From: Fasciolopsis buskii
Lineage: Eukaryota > Platyhelminthes > Trematoda > Plagiorchiida > Fasciolidae
Assembly (NCBI GenBank): GCA_008360955.1
Contig: LUCM01008442.1
Location: 74,440-138,439 of the forward strand
Direction of reading: 5' to 3'
DNA length: 64,000 nt
Below the pieces are notes generated by a model, which was given only the letters and a program-made list of their open reading frames with translations, was not told the origin of the DNA and did not search any database. Positions within the stretch are counted from its first letter, which is position 1. Each line of letters opens with the position of its first letter. The position numbers and the translations under genes were made by a program. Of the stretch, positions 1 to 12,100 are shown piece by piece.

Positions 1-1492
1 CAACGCGCACGTGCTCACGATCCGTGTTATTCAGGTCAGGTTGTGTTCATTGTAGATTTAACTTGTGTACATTTCCATCATTATCCCCAAGTGTCTCTCA
101 TTCCAAGGCGGGAGATTCAAAATCTAGCGAATAGGAATCATCCGGAGGCTTCGAGCACTGACGTAAGATAAGACGTGTATAAATTTCGCACACAGTGGCC
201 ATTGGGCATCTGATCCACCTATTCAGCAACGTTTTATGCATGTCCGACTGATTTTTGCGGCCGACAGCCAAGGCGGAAAGTCGTGCCCCTACAGTGTCAT
301 ATATGCTCAGTTTTGATAGATCAGACCATAGTGCTTCTGGAAGACGATATGCCTAATCGGATTTCCGTCACCGTGATTTGGCCAACCACAGCCTAGAAAC
401 AGTACTTCGTAAATGACCTTTTACAAATTGCGTGAGCCAAGATGCACGTGTTCTAATCAGTCATTTAAAAGAAAACTGACGAATTGCAAGTTTAGTTTCA
501 AAAATAGCTTTACTAGTGTGGACTCACACGCAGGCACACGTCACCTGGTAATTAACCTGTACGAAGCCTGACGAATGCTGTCACTTGTCTGACTATTAAT
601 CCGATGTTCGAGCGTAGAGACAGCAGTGGTAACCTATTAATAACAAGGCTCGTCGAGATTCTGCACAGGAACAGCAATTCCACTGTTTAACAAAATGCTG
701 AATAAATACAGAAACAAAGACGGAGGTGCGATAGGTCCATAACGAAATTACTGTCCGTGTTCCGTTATCATTTTGTCGTAACATGGGATGGATACCAAAA
801 ATTTCGTATTTAGGCCTGTTAGAGGATTAGTGCAAGCCTAAAACGAATTGGCCGTCGTGTTGAAGGAACGTTCACAGGCCCATGTATGAACGTTTCCTCA
901 GTTATTTGGTTGTAAAACTTGCCTTGAAAAAAACTATTCACGGTAGTTGAAAGGCTGGCTAATTACATCTACCAGCAATGCTGTTATTAACATTATATAA
1001 TTCCCAATGCTCTTTAGTACGTTTCATATGGGCATAGAGCTTGATTTATTATTCCAGTAGGCGATTGTCTTAAAATTCCTTGGCCTTATCAGTTTTCGGT
1101 TGTAAATAGCTAGTCGAATCTATGTCCGAGCAGTAACCTCCTGTTTTCTTCATCTCCAGTCTACCATTCCCGCTAGCTTTGGCTAGAGAACCAAAACCAA
1201 ACTATTATGAAATCTGGGTTGCTTATTGAAAACTTCTCATATTCAAGAGAGAAACGATCCTATGTGGCCACGAATGTCATCACTGCCTTTCCAAGTCACA
1301 GCCTAACTGCTGACGTTAGCATTCCATCGTAGTGATTCTATCATGTAAACAGTCCCTGTCGAAGCCGATTTTTTTTATTGAATTCAGGAACCAATATACT
1401 GATTTGAATAAATTACCTGAGGAACTTGGGCCGCTGCCTGCCAATTTCATTTTATAGTTTACTATTTTCACGTTATTTTAAAACTAAGTCAG
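1..1492. other. non-coding stretch, nothing recognised
   Basis: No frame on either strand is open beyond about 65 codons, and none resembles a known domain or ends in convincing splice borders. I see no repeat shared with other parts of the window. It may be intron or intergenic DNA. Confidence 0.5.
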
Positions 1493-1705
1493 AAGTTTTC
1501 CGACTTGCGTGAAAAATATTCGGCAATGGAAAAAAATTATCTCAACTTGACAGGACATGACAAAGTTACGTCTGCTCGCAGATTGCAAGACAGTGCGCAG
1601 ACAGTCATTGTAACTAAGGCCATCTGTTTGCAAATGTTCCTACGTGAAATGGAACATTTTTCCAACCTATTTGAATGGGATCTCAATACACTAGCCGGAC
1701 GATAG
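1493..1705 (+). CDS. candidate terminal exon, unknown protein
   Basis: I do not recognise this product. A splice-acceptor-like CAG at 1490-1492, preceded by a T-rich tract, opens a frame in phase 0 that runs about 70 codons to a TAG at 1703-1705. The peptide begins KFSDLREKYSAMEKNY and is rich in Lys, Glu, Arg and Leu with no low-complexity run, which looks more like a helical segment of a real protein than chance translation. A weak GTAACT inside could serve as a donor and shorten the exon. There is no partner exon with a matching phase nearby, so both the gene and its function remain open. A chance open frame is the main alternative. Confidence 0.25.
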   Translation, partial: KFSDLREKYSAMEKNYLNLTGHDKVTSARRLQDSAQTVIVTKAICLQMFLREMEHFSNLFEWDLNTLAGR

Positions 1706-2883
1706 TACTGAATACTTCCGGCGAAATCCCCGTTGGTTTTGACATGATTATGAAAATAGTGTGATGCAAGGTGCAGAATTCAGTGTTTGGTTTTGCTTAT
1801 CCTTATCATATTTCATTAACCAACCGATGTTAATCACGATTGGTCACTATTATTCACTCTACCTCTGGCACACTCTTATGTAAATTCGGAACCTATTCCG
1901 AACATGCATCATGCTGAGCTCAAAGCCATGCTATTCCGTCGTCTGCAAATTTCTCCATCTGATTTATTTTCCTTTGGAATTTTTGTGTCAAATACAAAGC
2001 AGGCCTAGGACTAATTCGGACTGAATTGTCTAAGCACCGAGCATACCAATAATAAGTGAGAATGCAGATAGGCAATCAATGAATGGGTTTGCGGTATTTT
2101 GCGAAGCCCACCACTAATGGGGTGCAAATCGAGTTACGTGGTGTACCCTGTCCAATCACATTACACTCCCAACGAACTGAATAGCCCTAATTGTGTTTGG
2201 ACTTGAAACAGAGCCAAGACTGAAGCTGTTCGGACGCGAGATGATGCAGTCAGGAGTCGCGAAAAAAATCACAGCTGCTGAAAAGCATTTTAAGATCTGC
2301 ATAGAGCTTATCCGAATATACATATGCAACATAACCCAGTGTAATTGATGCATCACCTTCCGACCAACTGAAATCGTCGTATTTAGTCTTTGCTTGTACC
2401 TGCCAGTGCAGGGTCCATCACAAGCTTAACCTAACTGGCTTAGTTCTGGCTGGCCATTTGGAAGTCGGAGCGCACTGTAACACTTAGGTTCCAAGTAGAC
2501 TCACCACTAATTCACGGTGCGGATGGTTAACCTGAACAGTTAGATGTCTCTCTATCGCATGACGACTGTCAGATCATACTGTCTTGGACTGACCCAAAGG
2601 TGGATGGCGCTGTGTAGGTGGGCCAGATGGCATTCTGTCGGCAATAGGATTTTATCTGTATTTTTAACTAAAGAACAATGTTGTTACTCGAGTTTGCAGC
2701 AGTAAGAGATCTGGTGTGAATTTCCAAGTGATTCGCTGCCAGATCGTAAGGCTCAGTATGGCTCTACTTTAACATTTTTGCGTCCAAACAGGGAAGTTCG
2801 TCCTCACCCCCGAAAGTCGTTGATCTGGTATGTTTCAAAGTAGATTGCAAAATCCAATCATAGATATCGGCGCTATATCATAT
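1706..2883. other. non-coding stretch, nothing recognised
   Basis: Only short chance frames are present. The one minus-strand frame of 66 codons near 2156-2356 has no splice borders or domain character. Confidence 0.45.
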
Positions 2884-3112
2884 AGTGTTCATGTCCGATG
2901 AGCAGTTCACAATCAGCCCGACTTGCGTAATGGCTAAGGAGGTCGACTCGCAATACTTTGTGGCGAGTTGGGGTCCAAGTTCCAACGTGATCCATATTCA
3001 CTGCACATGATTTCCGACAACAATTACACAGCTGTTCGGTGCTTTCACTATTTCAAGTGTCAAGTTGGATGTTAAAACTACACCAGAATCATTTGGAAAT
3101 CCACATTAAATC
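2884..3112 (+). repeat. tRNA-derived SINE-like repeat, copy 1
   Basis: This 229-bp segment has a clear second copy of the same length at 43462-43690. The pair shares long blocks such as GAGCAG(T/C)TCACAATCAGC, followed by CGACTTGC(G/C)TAATGG, and CACATTAAATC near the end. In both copies TAATGGCTAAGG resembles a pol III A box. About 30 bp on, the second copy keeps GGGTTCGCGTCC, a B-box-like sequence, while this copy has the eroded TTGGGGTCCAAG. A tRNA-like head followed by a non-tRNA body is the structure of a SINE. The Penelope-like remnant begins just downstream. Confidence 0.55.
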
Positions 3113-3159
3113 TTCTACTGCTGCAGTAGGACCAAAGACTTCAGCCGAAAAGTGAATGC

Positions 3160-4122
3160 GAATTGGCAAAGCCGCGCCACCAAATCTAACTCAAGTTAGA
3201 AAGTAAATTCCATGAGCAAATTGAAGGAACCTCAATGGGTTCACCAATGTACGGCTTTGTTGCAGAAACCGTAGTGAACAAACTGGGGGAACGATTCGGC
3301 CAAAAATCAAGCCAAAACCATGGCTGCAGTATGTATTCAACACGTTCGTAACCACTAAGCTGCTTGAATTGCAACCAACCTTCGGAGCCATCAGCGAAGT
3401 CTTCAGGGATATTAAGTTCACCATGGAGACAGAATAAAACAAAAGCCTACCGTTTCTAAGTGTTCTTGTCACAATAACAAGTACATGCAATTTCACAGTA
3501 ATCACTCAGACTGCCATGTGAGAAACTGAACCAAGACACTTCAAAATAGCACAATTCTACTGCAGCACACAGAACTGAATAAAACGAGAAGATAAATACT
3601 TTTCAAGTGTTCCAACCCAACAGCTGCATCCGAAACTTCATTAGACGAAGCGCTAACCAGACACTACACAAAGACGACCACCGAAGATATCATGAAATAA
3701 ATAGTCTTGCAATACATCAAAAATCATCGCGGAAATGACAAGGAAACTACTCAGACCTTACAGAAATAATGTTGCCCTCAAGTCAACAAAAGCCTTACGG
3801 AAGGATTTATCGAAAAAACAGAAGAAATGGAATATAAAAATTGAACCATTGTGTTCGGTTTAACTGATTACTGAAACTGTGAAAAGCGCTGCATTGAGCA
3901 AAATTGAAAGAAACAGGAATTCACGAGTACCAGTTGGCAACAAAAAGCGATTCACCCTCTCTTATCTCGGTCTACTATGATCGCGAAGGGCATGAAATCA
4001 ATTTGGAAAACGTGAAAGTCATCGCCCAGAGCAAACCAAAATACTCGGGAAAATTTCTGGAAGTTTCACACTCCTCAGAGAGACACATCTACTTGGACCG
4101 CTTTTATCTGCCGATGCAGTAG
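3160..4122 (+). mobile_element. dead Penelope-like retroelement: RT and GIY-YIG remnant
   Basis: Penelope-like elements encode a reverse transcriptase followed by a GIY-YIG endonuclease domain. Remnants appear here in the right order across shifting plus-strand frames. From 3205 a segment reads EQIEGTSMGSPM, the typical RT block before the catalytic motif. From about 3318 another reads PKPWLQYVFNTFV, where the family has a YVDD motif; here it is YVFN (3330-3341), so the catalytic aspartates are gone. Then come FRDIKFTMETE, a stop, NKSLPFLSVLV, and later NSCIRNFIRRS and RKLLRPYRNNVALKS. The last open piece (3904-4122) carries IHEYQLATK, REGHEINLENVKVIAQ and HIYLDRFYLPM, matching the GIY-YIG end. 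Frameshifts and several stops make it non-functional. The 5' part of the element is absent or unrecognisable. Confidence 0.75.
3904..4122 (+). pseudogene. GIY-YIG C-terminal fragment of the Penelope-like element
   Basis: This is the longest intact frame of the dead element, 72 codons ending in TAG. It covers the part of the protein that follows the RT, with the usual pattern of a His-containing LHEHQLA-like stretch, an acidic GHEINLENVKV segment and a final Leu-Asp-rich tail. The start codon of this frame is incidental, since the element was translated as one long protein. It lacks the GIY-YIG signature itself, which would lie in the decayed 3830-3900 region. Confidence 0.6.
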
Positions 4123-4433
4123 GAGGACCAATCATCACAAACTGATAAAAACGGAAGTTGATTCATCCCACAACGCATTAGCCGTAGGCGATAATGAAAA
4201 AGTCAACTGGGCAGGGCCTCTGCAGTACCTCCCTCCCATAAAGCAGTCAGTCAGCATCAATTACAGATGACTGGACGACGGACATATGCAGGAAAATGCA
4301 TGTAGGCGTACGCCAGAAGACCATAGCACGGATGATGTCACCTAGGCTGTTGACAAAATGTTCGTAATCAAATTGCCCAGCTCGGCTAACAAACCAGTCC
4401 CATCTTGTTGAATCTGAGTTGCGAGAAAGGACA

Positions 4434-4503
4434 TCATATATATATATTTAGAGTTGAAAAGGCGTACACTGAGTTAATACGTTTATATATATATATATAT
4501 ATC
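4434..4503. repeat. AT dinucleotide microsatellites
   Basis: Two TA runs (about 4436-4451 and 4483-4502) are separated by about 31 bp of ordinary sequence. Confidence 0.9.
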
Positions 4504-4599
4504 GCGATGTCCCTAAAGAATGTATTCCTTTCCTAATTCAGTAAGCGGTTTCACTCCGGATTTATTCTGTCATAGCATATGGGCTGACACTTGCCAAAA

Positions 4600-4745
4600 G
4601 CTCAACACCATGTTTGAAATTGAGGGTTACGGGTTCGAATCCCATTGCCGTTCGGCTTTACTTGGCAGCCATCTGTTGACCATGATCCCCTTTCTGTAGA
4701 CCACATGGGTTGTCATTTCACTAATAAGAGGAGCAATAGGCGAAA
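4600..4745 (+). repeat. SINE-like repeat with B box
   Basis: GGGTTCGAATCCC (4639-4651) is a perfect pol III B box. It is followed by TTGGCAGCCATCTGTTGACC and, near the end, TCATTTCACTAATAAGAGGAG. The same downstream order (TTGGCAGTC, then a tail with ACTAATA or ATTAATAA) occurs near 33610, 53955 and 22650, which supports one dispersed family. There is no acceptor stem, so it is not a tRNA gene. Confidence 0.5.
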
Positions 4746-5455
4746 AACTCCACAAAAAACGGTAATTGCTCTAGCCCCGTCCACTAGACTATGATGAAGT
4801 TGGTTTTATTCTTATAAGGCTTGTGCCAAAATCACCGGCAGTGTTCAAAGTTTTCAACAGCATCCAATAAACACTATAGTGTCAATACCTATTCGTCTGC
4901 ATTAGTATGAACCTCGGCAGTACTGTCCCCTAATGAACTTTGCGAAATTAACGGACCTCATTAAATGGTTAGGCATTAACCCGTTAAGTCAGTGATGAAT
5001 CCATTTTCAAAAATATCCGTCCCGTTCTTCCCACGGTTTAGTGACCGGACGCCATTTACCCTGATTGGTTCACACGCAAATGACAATATCAAAACGTAAA
5101 ATGCTGATGAGGATAGATTAATTTTGCTTGCCTCTTTGCATTTGTGTGTGTGTGAGTTTCTATGTTTACTGTGACCTGAACAATGCATTGTGAGGATATT
5201 CAGTGTTGGATTAGCAATAGATGCGTTTTCTTCCCACCAAATTGTTTGTGCTTGTGTGGCACAAGCGCATTGATCCGACTGTTTCGTATAGAACATCAGA
5301 GGACGCGAACGAAGCGCCACGAGCGTTTGCATATATTAACAACCACAAGACTGGCTGATTATCGAATCAAATTTGGCGGATTGTGTGGCAGAAGGCGGGG
5401 TGACATTACATCAAAGATGCACGCTGTTTGTTTGATATAACCGACTAACACGCAC

Positions 5456-5492
5456 TCATCCACACACACACGCACGCATACACACACTTTTA
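5456..5492. repeat. CA-rich microsatellite
   Basis: Imperfect (CA)n with CACGCA variants. It causes the Val/Cys-rich open frame seen on the minus strand over this stretch. Confidence 0.85.
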
Positions 5493-5499
5493 AAGGGTA

Positions 5500-8400
5500 C
5501 AACCAGGTCAACTTAACGATAGCGCAATCAACATCGTACATCCAGTCTTTCTTCGGCCTGAACCAGTGCCCGATATACGGATAAGTCGGTCCACACTCCG
5601 AAGAATAACCCGGATTTGGTGTGAAGAAGTCAAGTGAATAGGTCAAGAATAAATGCCGTGTTAACTACACGGACAATCGAGCATTCCGGAGAAAAAAGTA
5701 CAATTGTGCAAGTGGAAACAGACAGCTGGGAAATGTTGATTTCACGTGCACTTATGCATTTGCACATTATTTTCCTCGTTACTATCGGTAAGTTACTGTG
5801 GCCGAAAGCAAGCTGGATGAGGAAATTACAGGTAGCAGAAGTTTACCTTTGTATTTGCATGCCAAGCTATCCCATACTTTCTGAAGTTCAGAATAGGGCA
5901 ATGACTGCTGGATTTCGTATTAAAACCCTATGTTTCAGTCCAGCTAGGTAGGCTTATCAGCTGCAATGCCAGAATGAAAGGATGTTATATCAGGTGTTGT
6001 TGATACATGATAAACCATTGAAAGCCGGCTGAGATTTTTGTGAAAAGTTTGAAGCCTGAGTGCAGTGGATGGAACAGTTAACATGGAACCTAAGGTCTAC
6101 TACTTGTTGAGGAGCCGACAACCTTAATCCTGAAACTTAGAGTGATGTAGAACCAAATAAGGTTAGGTGTAGCAATGAGCCGGTAAACGGCGAGTTGGCA
6201 GCTACCACATGGTTAAGGCGTTCGAGTGATACTAATCTGCATTGCTTTTTAACTTATTTTGGATTACGGTAAAGTTCTAGTGTTAAGGTTTCCTAACAAG
6301 AATAAGGCTATTGTACATTAGGATGGGGTTACAACTATACAAGCTGTCTTACAAAATGTAACCGGAAATGAAAAACCCGCTCGTTTTCAAGGCAGGTTTT
6401 GAAAGCCAATACGCGCACGTGAAAGGCCTATCGTTTACACCCCCTGCTGCAATAAGGTCACATGATCCGTTCAACAGTTGGGCCAAGTGAAGATGCTGAG
6501 GTCCGGATCGAGCGTAAAACGTAACGGGGTGAAATCAATGCATGCTCTGGGCATAACGATGAAGTTGATGAAATTAACTTACATTTGGTCCTGACTAGCC
6601 CATCACACGAATCCAGCGCTGACTACGTAACGGCTTGTTAAAAGCCAGCCCGGAGGACCCTGTGGTCAATCAAAGTTTCAACCCCTTTGGGAAAATGTTA
6701 GTAAATTTTACTAAGAACAACACTTTTGTAGTTAGCCTAATGTTGATACATCGCGATGGAGTATTTTAAAATGAAACCATATCTATTATTAGTTAGCGTG
6801 TCAACAACGGCCAACCAGTGCGCATAAAACGCACGAGGTTCCATATGATCGGTACCAGGATAAACTCGCCCAGTAACTGAACCACCGTACAGTTGCTACA
6901 GAAAACCAAATATGAAGTAATTTATAACAGGTTTTGTGGGGAATGATAAGAGATGGCAGTCAAACATGGTCACAAAACTTAGAATTAACAAAGTATATGT
7001 TGGAAGTTGAGCTGCGTTTATGCTAGATCCGGAAAATTCTAGTTGGACTGTGTTTAAGTGCGAGTGGTTATTTATCAGATAATAGCACAAACTGGGATTT
7101 CAGTCAAGTAGTACGGAAAAGCGACTCAAGATCGCCTTATTCAGGGATCGTATTACGAAACAGTCGCCAGCAATGCATAAACCATATGCACGCATCAGCG
7201 ACCAAACAGAGCAGTTGTCACTTAACCTCTATTAGTGCGACCAGAATGGCAGATCAATTCACGGCCAGTCATAGTTCAGGATGATAAGTCCATGTGATAC
7301 ATGAAAAAAAAACGAAAAATCTGTCATAATCAGACATACAATGCTGTTAAATTCTACCGCTTCTGAGCAAATAGGCTGACATTATTTTGGTTCCGTGAGA
7401 AAAGCATGAGATAGGTAATATCACCAGTCACTAATGGAATGCAAGAAGCTGAAGTTCAAACAGAAAGCCAAACATATTTGTTGCAACTTTTGCACGGTTT
7501 TCTAACATTTTTCTGTTCTACTGAGTATTCACCGTTTTAAATTTCTTCTGTGATGTTCTCAGGTTTTCATGCCACCTCGGATCTTAATCCAGTTAATGTT
7601 CATGTAGTAACGTACTTAATCCCGCCCAGAGTACAGGTCATTTACAAGAGAAACCGGGATCTACCTTTCAAGCACTCCAAACCTATCAATTAAACACTAT
7701 GGTTATCTCATGCAAAAATAGAACAGTCACATCTGACGTCTAATTCGAATGGGATATAAATGGGCAGAAATACAGAATCGTTTACCTTGTTTTTGTACTC
7801 AGCGGTAATAATACATTAACTGGGCAGCAGAATGTTAAAAGCAAAGTGGAGTCATACAAATGAATGAATAAACGAACGTGAGTATATCCTATGTATGCCA
7901 ATATATGCATTCGTTGTAGTTCGTTCCATAAAATACTGGCATCAAGTAATGCTCTCAATTATCGACAACGGTGTGTGGACAGGGGATGAGGAATATGGCT
8001 AGGCATTGATCTTTTAAAAATCCTCAAGGGATCTTGTTGATTCTTATTGGATCCTTAACAATCGCTATATGACCTTTGAAAACAGGAAAACCTGTTACAA
8101 GCCACGACTGAGCTGCTCTATCAGTCACTGGATCTGACTGGCCACAGATAATTAAATAACACATGGTTGCAGTCTACGTTTAGTTTTCTCCGTCCAGTAA
8201 GCCGTTGAATACCGGCCCGGATACTCTATCAGTTATGAGGATCGATTCACAGACCGGTTTCCTGTCCGAAGTTGGTGGAGATGGATCAGCACTGGTGATG
8301 ATCACAAACAAGGTTGTACGAACTGCACAGTTAGTGTTTCCATCGTTTTCTATGGCAAACTAGAGATCGTCCACAGACTGTCAAAAATTTGGGAGTCGCA

Positions 8401-8958
8401 CTAATGTTCCTACGAATGAATGGACGTGGAATAGTCCTGTACTACATGTACCTTCTGCCCACTCGTGTTAGCTCACCGCAATTCCGTCAGACTAGGCAGT
8501 ACAGTCAGGATGGTCCGAAAATAGAGGGAACTCTTTGTCCATTTCCATCACTGATTCATCTCAGCAACGAAGGCTTAGGAAAACAAAATCACGACAACTA
8601 TTCTCAATTTGGTCACTTTGTTCTATCTCCTAATATTCCAAAAACCGGGTAAACGGTCATTGGCCTTCCTTTTTTCGCGAACTTCGCTGACGGAGTCAAA
8701 ATTAGTAGACTCCTCTTCGACAGATCACCCTTACAACCACTTTCAGTTCTTCCTCTCGAAGGAGTAATCATGAACCATCGGATGCCCATGTTGACAAATT
8801 CAACCGTTTATGTAGCTGTTTTGTTTGTGGGATTTGTTTGGTCGTCTGAATTTCGGCTCTCTGACAGAACGTTACAGTGCTTCCAGCCTCTCTAACAAGG
8901 GCATGCAAATGAGCTGATGAAGTAAACGCAGAGACTACTCATAACAGAGGAGGATCGA
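5500..8958. other. long stretch without recognisable genes
   Basis: Several plus- and minus-strand frames of 60-105 codons exist but none shows domain character. Examples are 5634-5951(+), 6896-7090(-) and 8389-8652(+). A run of eight A near 7303-7313 is the only simple tract of note. A TTGGCAGCTACCACATGGTTAA block near 6195 could be an eroded SINE head, but I cannot support that. Confidence 0.4.
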
Positions 8959-9162
8959 TCAGAGGTACGAAATCTTCGGGTGATCGTTATCATCATTATC
9001 TTCATCGTACGCATTACCATCCGAATCACTAATATTCATCCGAATTTGGTTACGGGGACCATAGCCGTGAGTTTGGTTATTGAAATCCCCACTGTGTTCA
9101 GGTAGGAATTGGTACAAAGGAAATCGGATATCGAAGTTGCTAATCATCAAACATTCTCCTAT
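8959..9162 (-). CDS. candidate terminal exon with acidic tail
   Basis: On the minus strand a TTAG acceptor-like border immediately above 9162 opens a phase-0 frame of 67 codons ending at the stop at 8959-8961. The peptide starts IGECLMISNFDIRFPLY and ends in an acidic stretch with the pattern DSDGNAYDEDNDDNDH followed by PKISYL. The mixed composition with an acidic C-terminus resembles the last exon of a cytoplasmic or nuclear protein, but I recognise no domain. No upstream exon with a matching phase could be assigned. The GAT/ATC-rich DNA that encodes the acidic run could also be a simple-sequence accident, the main alternative. Confidence 0.33.
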   Translation of the reverse strand: MGECLMISNFDIRFPLYQFLPEHSGDFNNQTHGYGPRNQIRMNISDSDGNAYDEDNDDNDHPKISYL

Positions 9163-12100
9163 CTAACTTAAATAGGGTAGGATACGCTTGATTAAAACAA
9201 TCCCCAAAAGAAGGCGAAGTAAATTTTGTGTGCGCCTGATAACCTTGTTTGCTATCTGAAAGATACCAAGCATTTCCAGCAGCTAAAGACTGAACGAGCT
9301 GCCTCTGCTAAAAAGAACAAATTTTGTCATTCATATTCACTGCATTATTTATACTGGATACGAGCTTAAAGAAAGAATATTCAAATCAAGTTACCATGCT
9401 GATTCAGTGCTCATCAAATTCACGATGCAACTGATCCACGTCAGGAATATGCAAAATTAATAAACACCAGGTGAATCAATGATCTAGCAGAACCTGTACT
9501 ATTCCCAAATACGGAGGCCAAAATCAAGGCCTGTTCTCAATCCTTATTGTTTGGTGGCAATTTTTTTTTACTAGATGAAAATTCCAGCTAGCGGCAACCT
9601 GAATTCTAGATCTACGGTCGAGCGGGTTCGCCACCATAAACTGTTGTCTCATTTTTTGCGCCGATGGTGAAAGCTGGGGGGGAGGTATTTTTCTAGATGC
9701 ATTACTGCAACTGATAACAGTAGTCAATTTATGGGCATTAGTGGATTCCGATATTTTGCATTAAACATTTTTAGGGCTGGAATGAGGAAAACCACTAAAA
9801 TTGATACACTTCGATCAACATAAACATCAGAAATGGTCACTGAATATTTCCGCTCTTGATATGATGATAGGATAGGCTTCAGACAGTAAAAATTAGATTC
9901 TGGTGAAATGCACCAATTCGGCATGTGCAAATGTAAGGAAAGTGCCGGGTATGCACACCTAACGAGAGGCAATAACAGCGAAACTGGTCGTCCGTATCTG
10001 GGTAGGTTTTGTTCACTCACCTAGATATTACAATATATATGTAAACGCATGTTCACATAAGACTTCGATTGTAGGTTGATACGAAGCCCACATCGAAAAA
10101 GCAAAACGTGCTTTTGTTAATTTTTCCCAACAATATAGTGTTCCTAAGCTCAAGTTTTGACGGTCTATAGGTTCTGCTCAAAACCGTTTGAGGCACTGAG
10201 ACCGACAATACTTTAATTCATCTGATAAGAAGACTAAAGTTATTAATTCAATTGACAATGAAATCGTAGCGTTCATCTTACTCTGTGATCCGGGCCGTAA
10301 TTATGTCTCGGATCAAATTAGAGATAAGCTAATCACCGCAACAATTGAGGCAATCATACGGAAAACATTTTCGGCCATTACTCCAGTAGTTGTTCAGTGC
10401 AGTTGGTTTTCTCGATGTTGGGGCTAACTCTACATTCAGCGGACTGTGATTAAGATTGTGCTTCGTTATGTATTATTTGTAGTCATATCTCCAAGGTTAA
10501 AATAATTTTCAAGGTGAGATTTAGATTGAATGCACCCAGCGAACCTTATCTCACCGCGGTTGAAAATCTATTTTGTCAATATCACAAAGTGAACAAACAA
10601 GCATCTAAGATTACTTGGAATGTCAGACTCAGATGCGTAGTGGAAGACCGCATTGTCAAAGAATACTATACCACATGGGGTAGATTTGATGTCTGAGAGG
10701 TTGATTCAGATGAAGAAAAACAAAGTGAAACAAAAGTGATGTTAATTATTAGGCAGTCCAATATAGTGTCCGCATCACCTGATACATTTGATTGACAACA
10801 CAACCCGTTTGCTGACAATTACGGGAGCAACGTATTGCTTACTCATGCCCTACTTTATTTATAAAAAAGGATGAATCTTCTGAAATAAAACGTTACTGCA
10901 GAGGGCGCGACTGTCTTCCTACAAGTGTCTGGTAGAAACTTGATTAGACCGAACACCACAACTGTTCACCTTCATGTAGTATGAGAGCCGATATTTGTAG
11001 GAGCATTCGTGACATTTTAACTAACAAAGATCATGCTAGTCTTGATGATCAAGTATGAGACACACTGATCCATATAATGTTTGTCGTTAAAATTTACCAC
11101 TCGTCTCTCTCAAGGTCAATGCGGCCTATCACCTGTCGACGAGGTTCGCCAGTTAGCCTATCGATCGGTTTTGTAGATGTACTGATCACTCTTCTGTCGG
11201 CTTAAATCCAGTTGACCTTGATTCTGGAAGTGGTGGTAAATCATAGACAATGACGCACCCGATACAATTACCTAGGAAGGTGAATTGTGAGCCTGGCTTG
11301 ATGCAACCTTTTACTTTATTCCTTCGTATTTTCCAGTCCTGATTTTCTAAATGTGGTCAGCTATTCTATTGTCACTGGGTCGTCTTCTTAAAACATGTTT
11401 TATGTTCAACTGTTTTGGATTCGTTTTCTACAACTACTGACCCTTTACACATGTGCTCTGATTTTCGTCGTTTTCTAGTGACCGTGGGTAATGGTGAATG
11501 AAAATTCCTAATAATATAAGTCAGACAACTCTTAGAGAAGCGGAAACATTGCCAACGCGACAACGCCATTCACTGCTGCAGTTAGCCATGTCCCCTAGGG
11601 TCACCACTCATCGCGTTGGGGGGATCTTGTCGGGCTCTGCGTCATTATCTGGCTGGACTTATTTTGGATAGTCCATTGGCTAAGGCTTTCGTGACTGTAG
11701 GCCAGATGATAAAATACCGAGCTCGATGCATTACCCAACCATTGCCGACGAAATCAATCTACGAGCATGCGTAACGCATGGCCTAATCAACTTAACCTGT
11801 TCAACTTCAGTGCTTTCCCAGTATGACTTTACTAGAACTATTACAAATGCGACTTCCATTCTGAGCAACTAAACAGAATTGGGGGGGATTCTTCATGTAC
11901 CATTAGTGATCAACTCAGTACTAAAAACCTCGGGAACACTTCCTGTTTCATATTAAACGGAAGTCATTACAAATACATATTTGCTGCTTCATCACCGTGG
12001 TGTAGACCCGGGACAAACGATCGTCAGTCGAATGTCATGGGTCTTAAATTATCGAAACTAAACGTTTGATCTGTTGAACACTACTATTGCATGTCAGGGC

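Noticed and set aside
4630..4660. Possible tRNA gene at a perfect B box
   Set aside because: No acceptor stem, anticodon arm or CCA-side pairing could be drawn. The sequence is shared with other repeats, so it is a SINE-like element.
5359..5646. 95-codon minus-strand frame
   Set aside because: Its length depends on the CA microsatellite (Val/Cys run). No further support.
9724..10020. 98-codon minus-strand frame with a GPCR TM5-like piece (VSILVVFLIPALKMFNAKY)
   Set aside because: The hydrophobic stretch is too short, no other receptor segments occur nearby, and splice borders do not support an exon in this frame.
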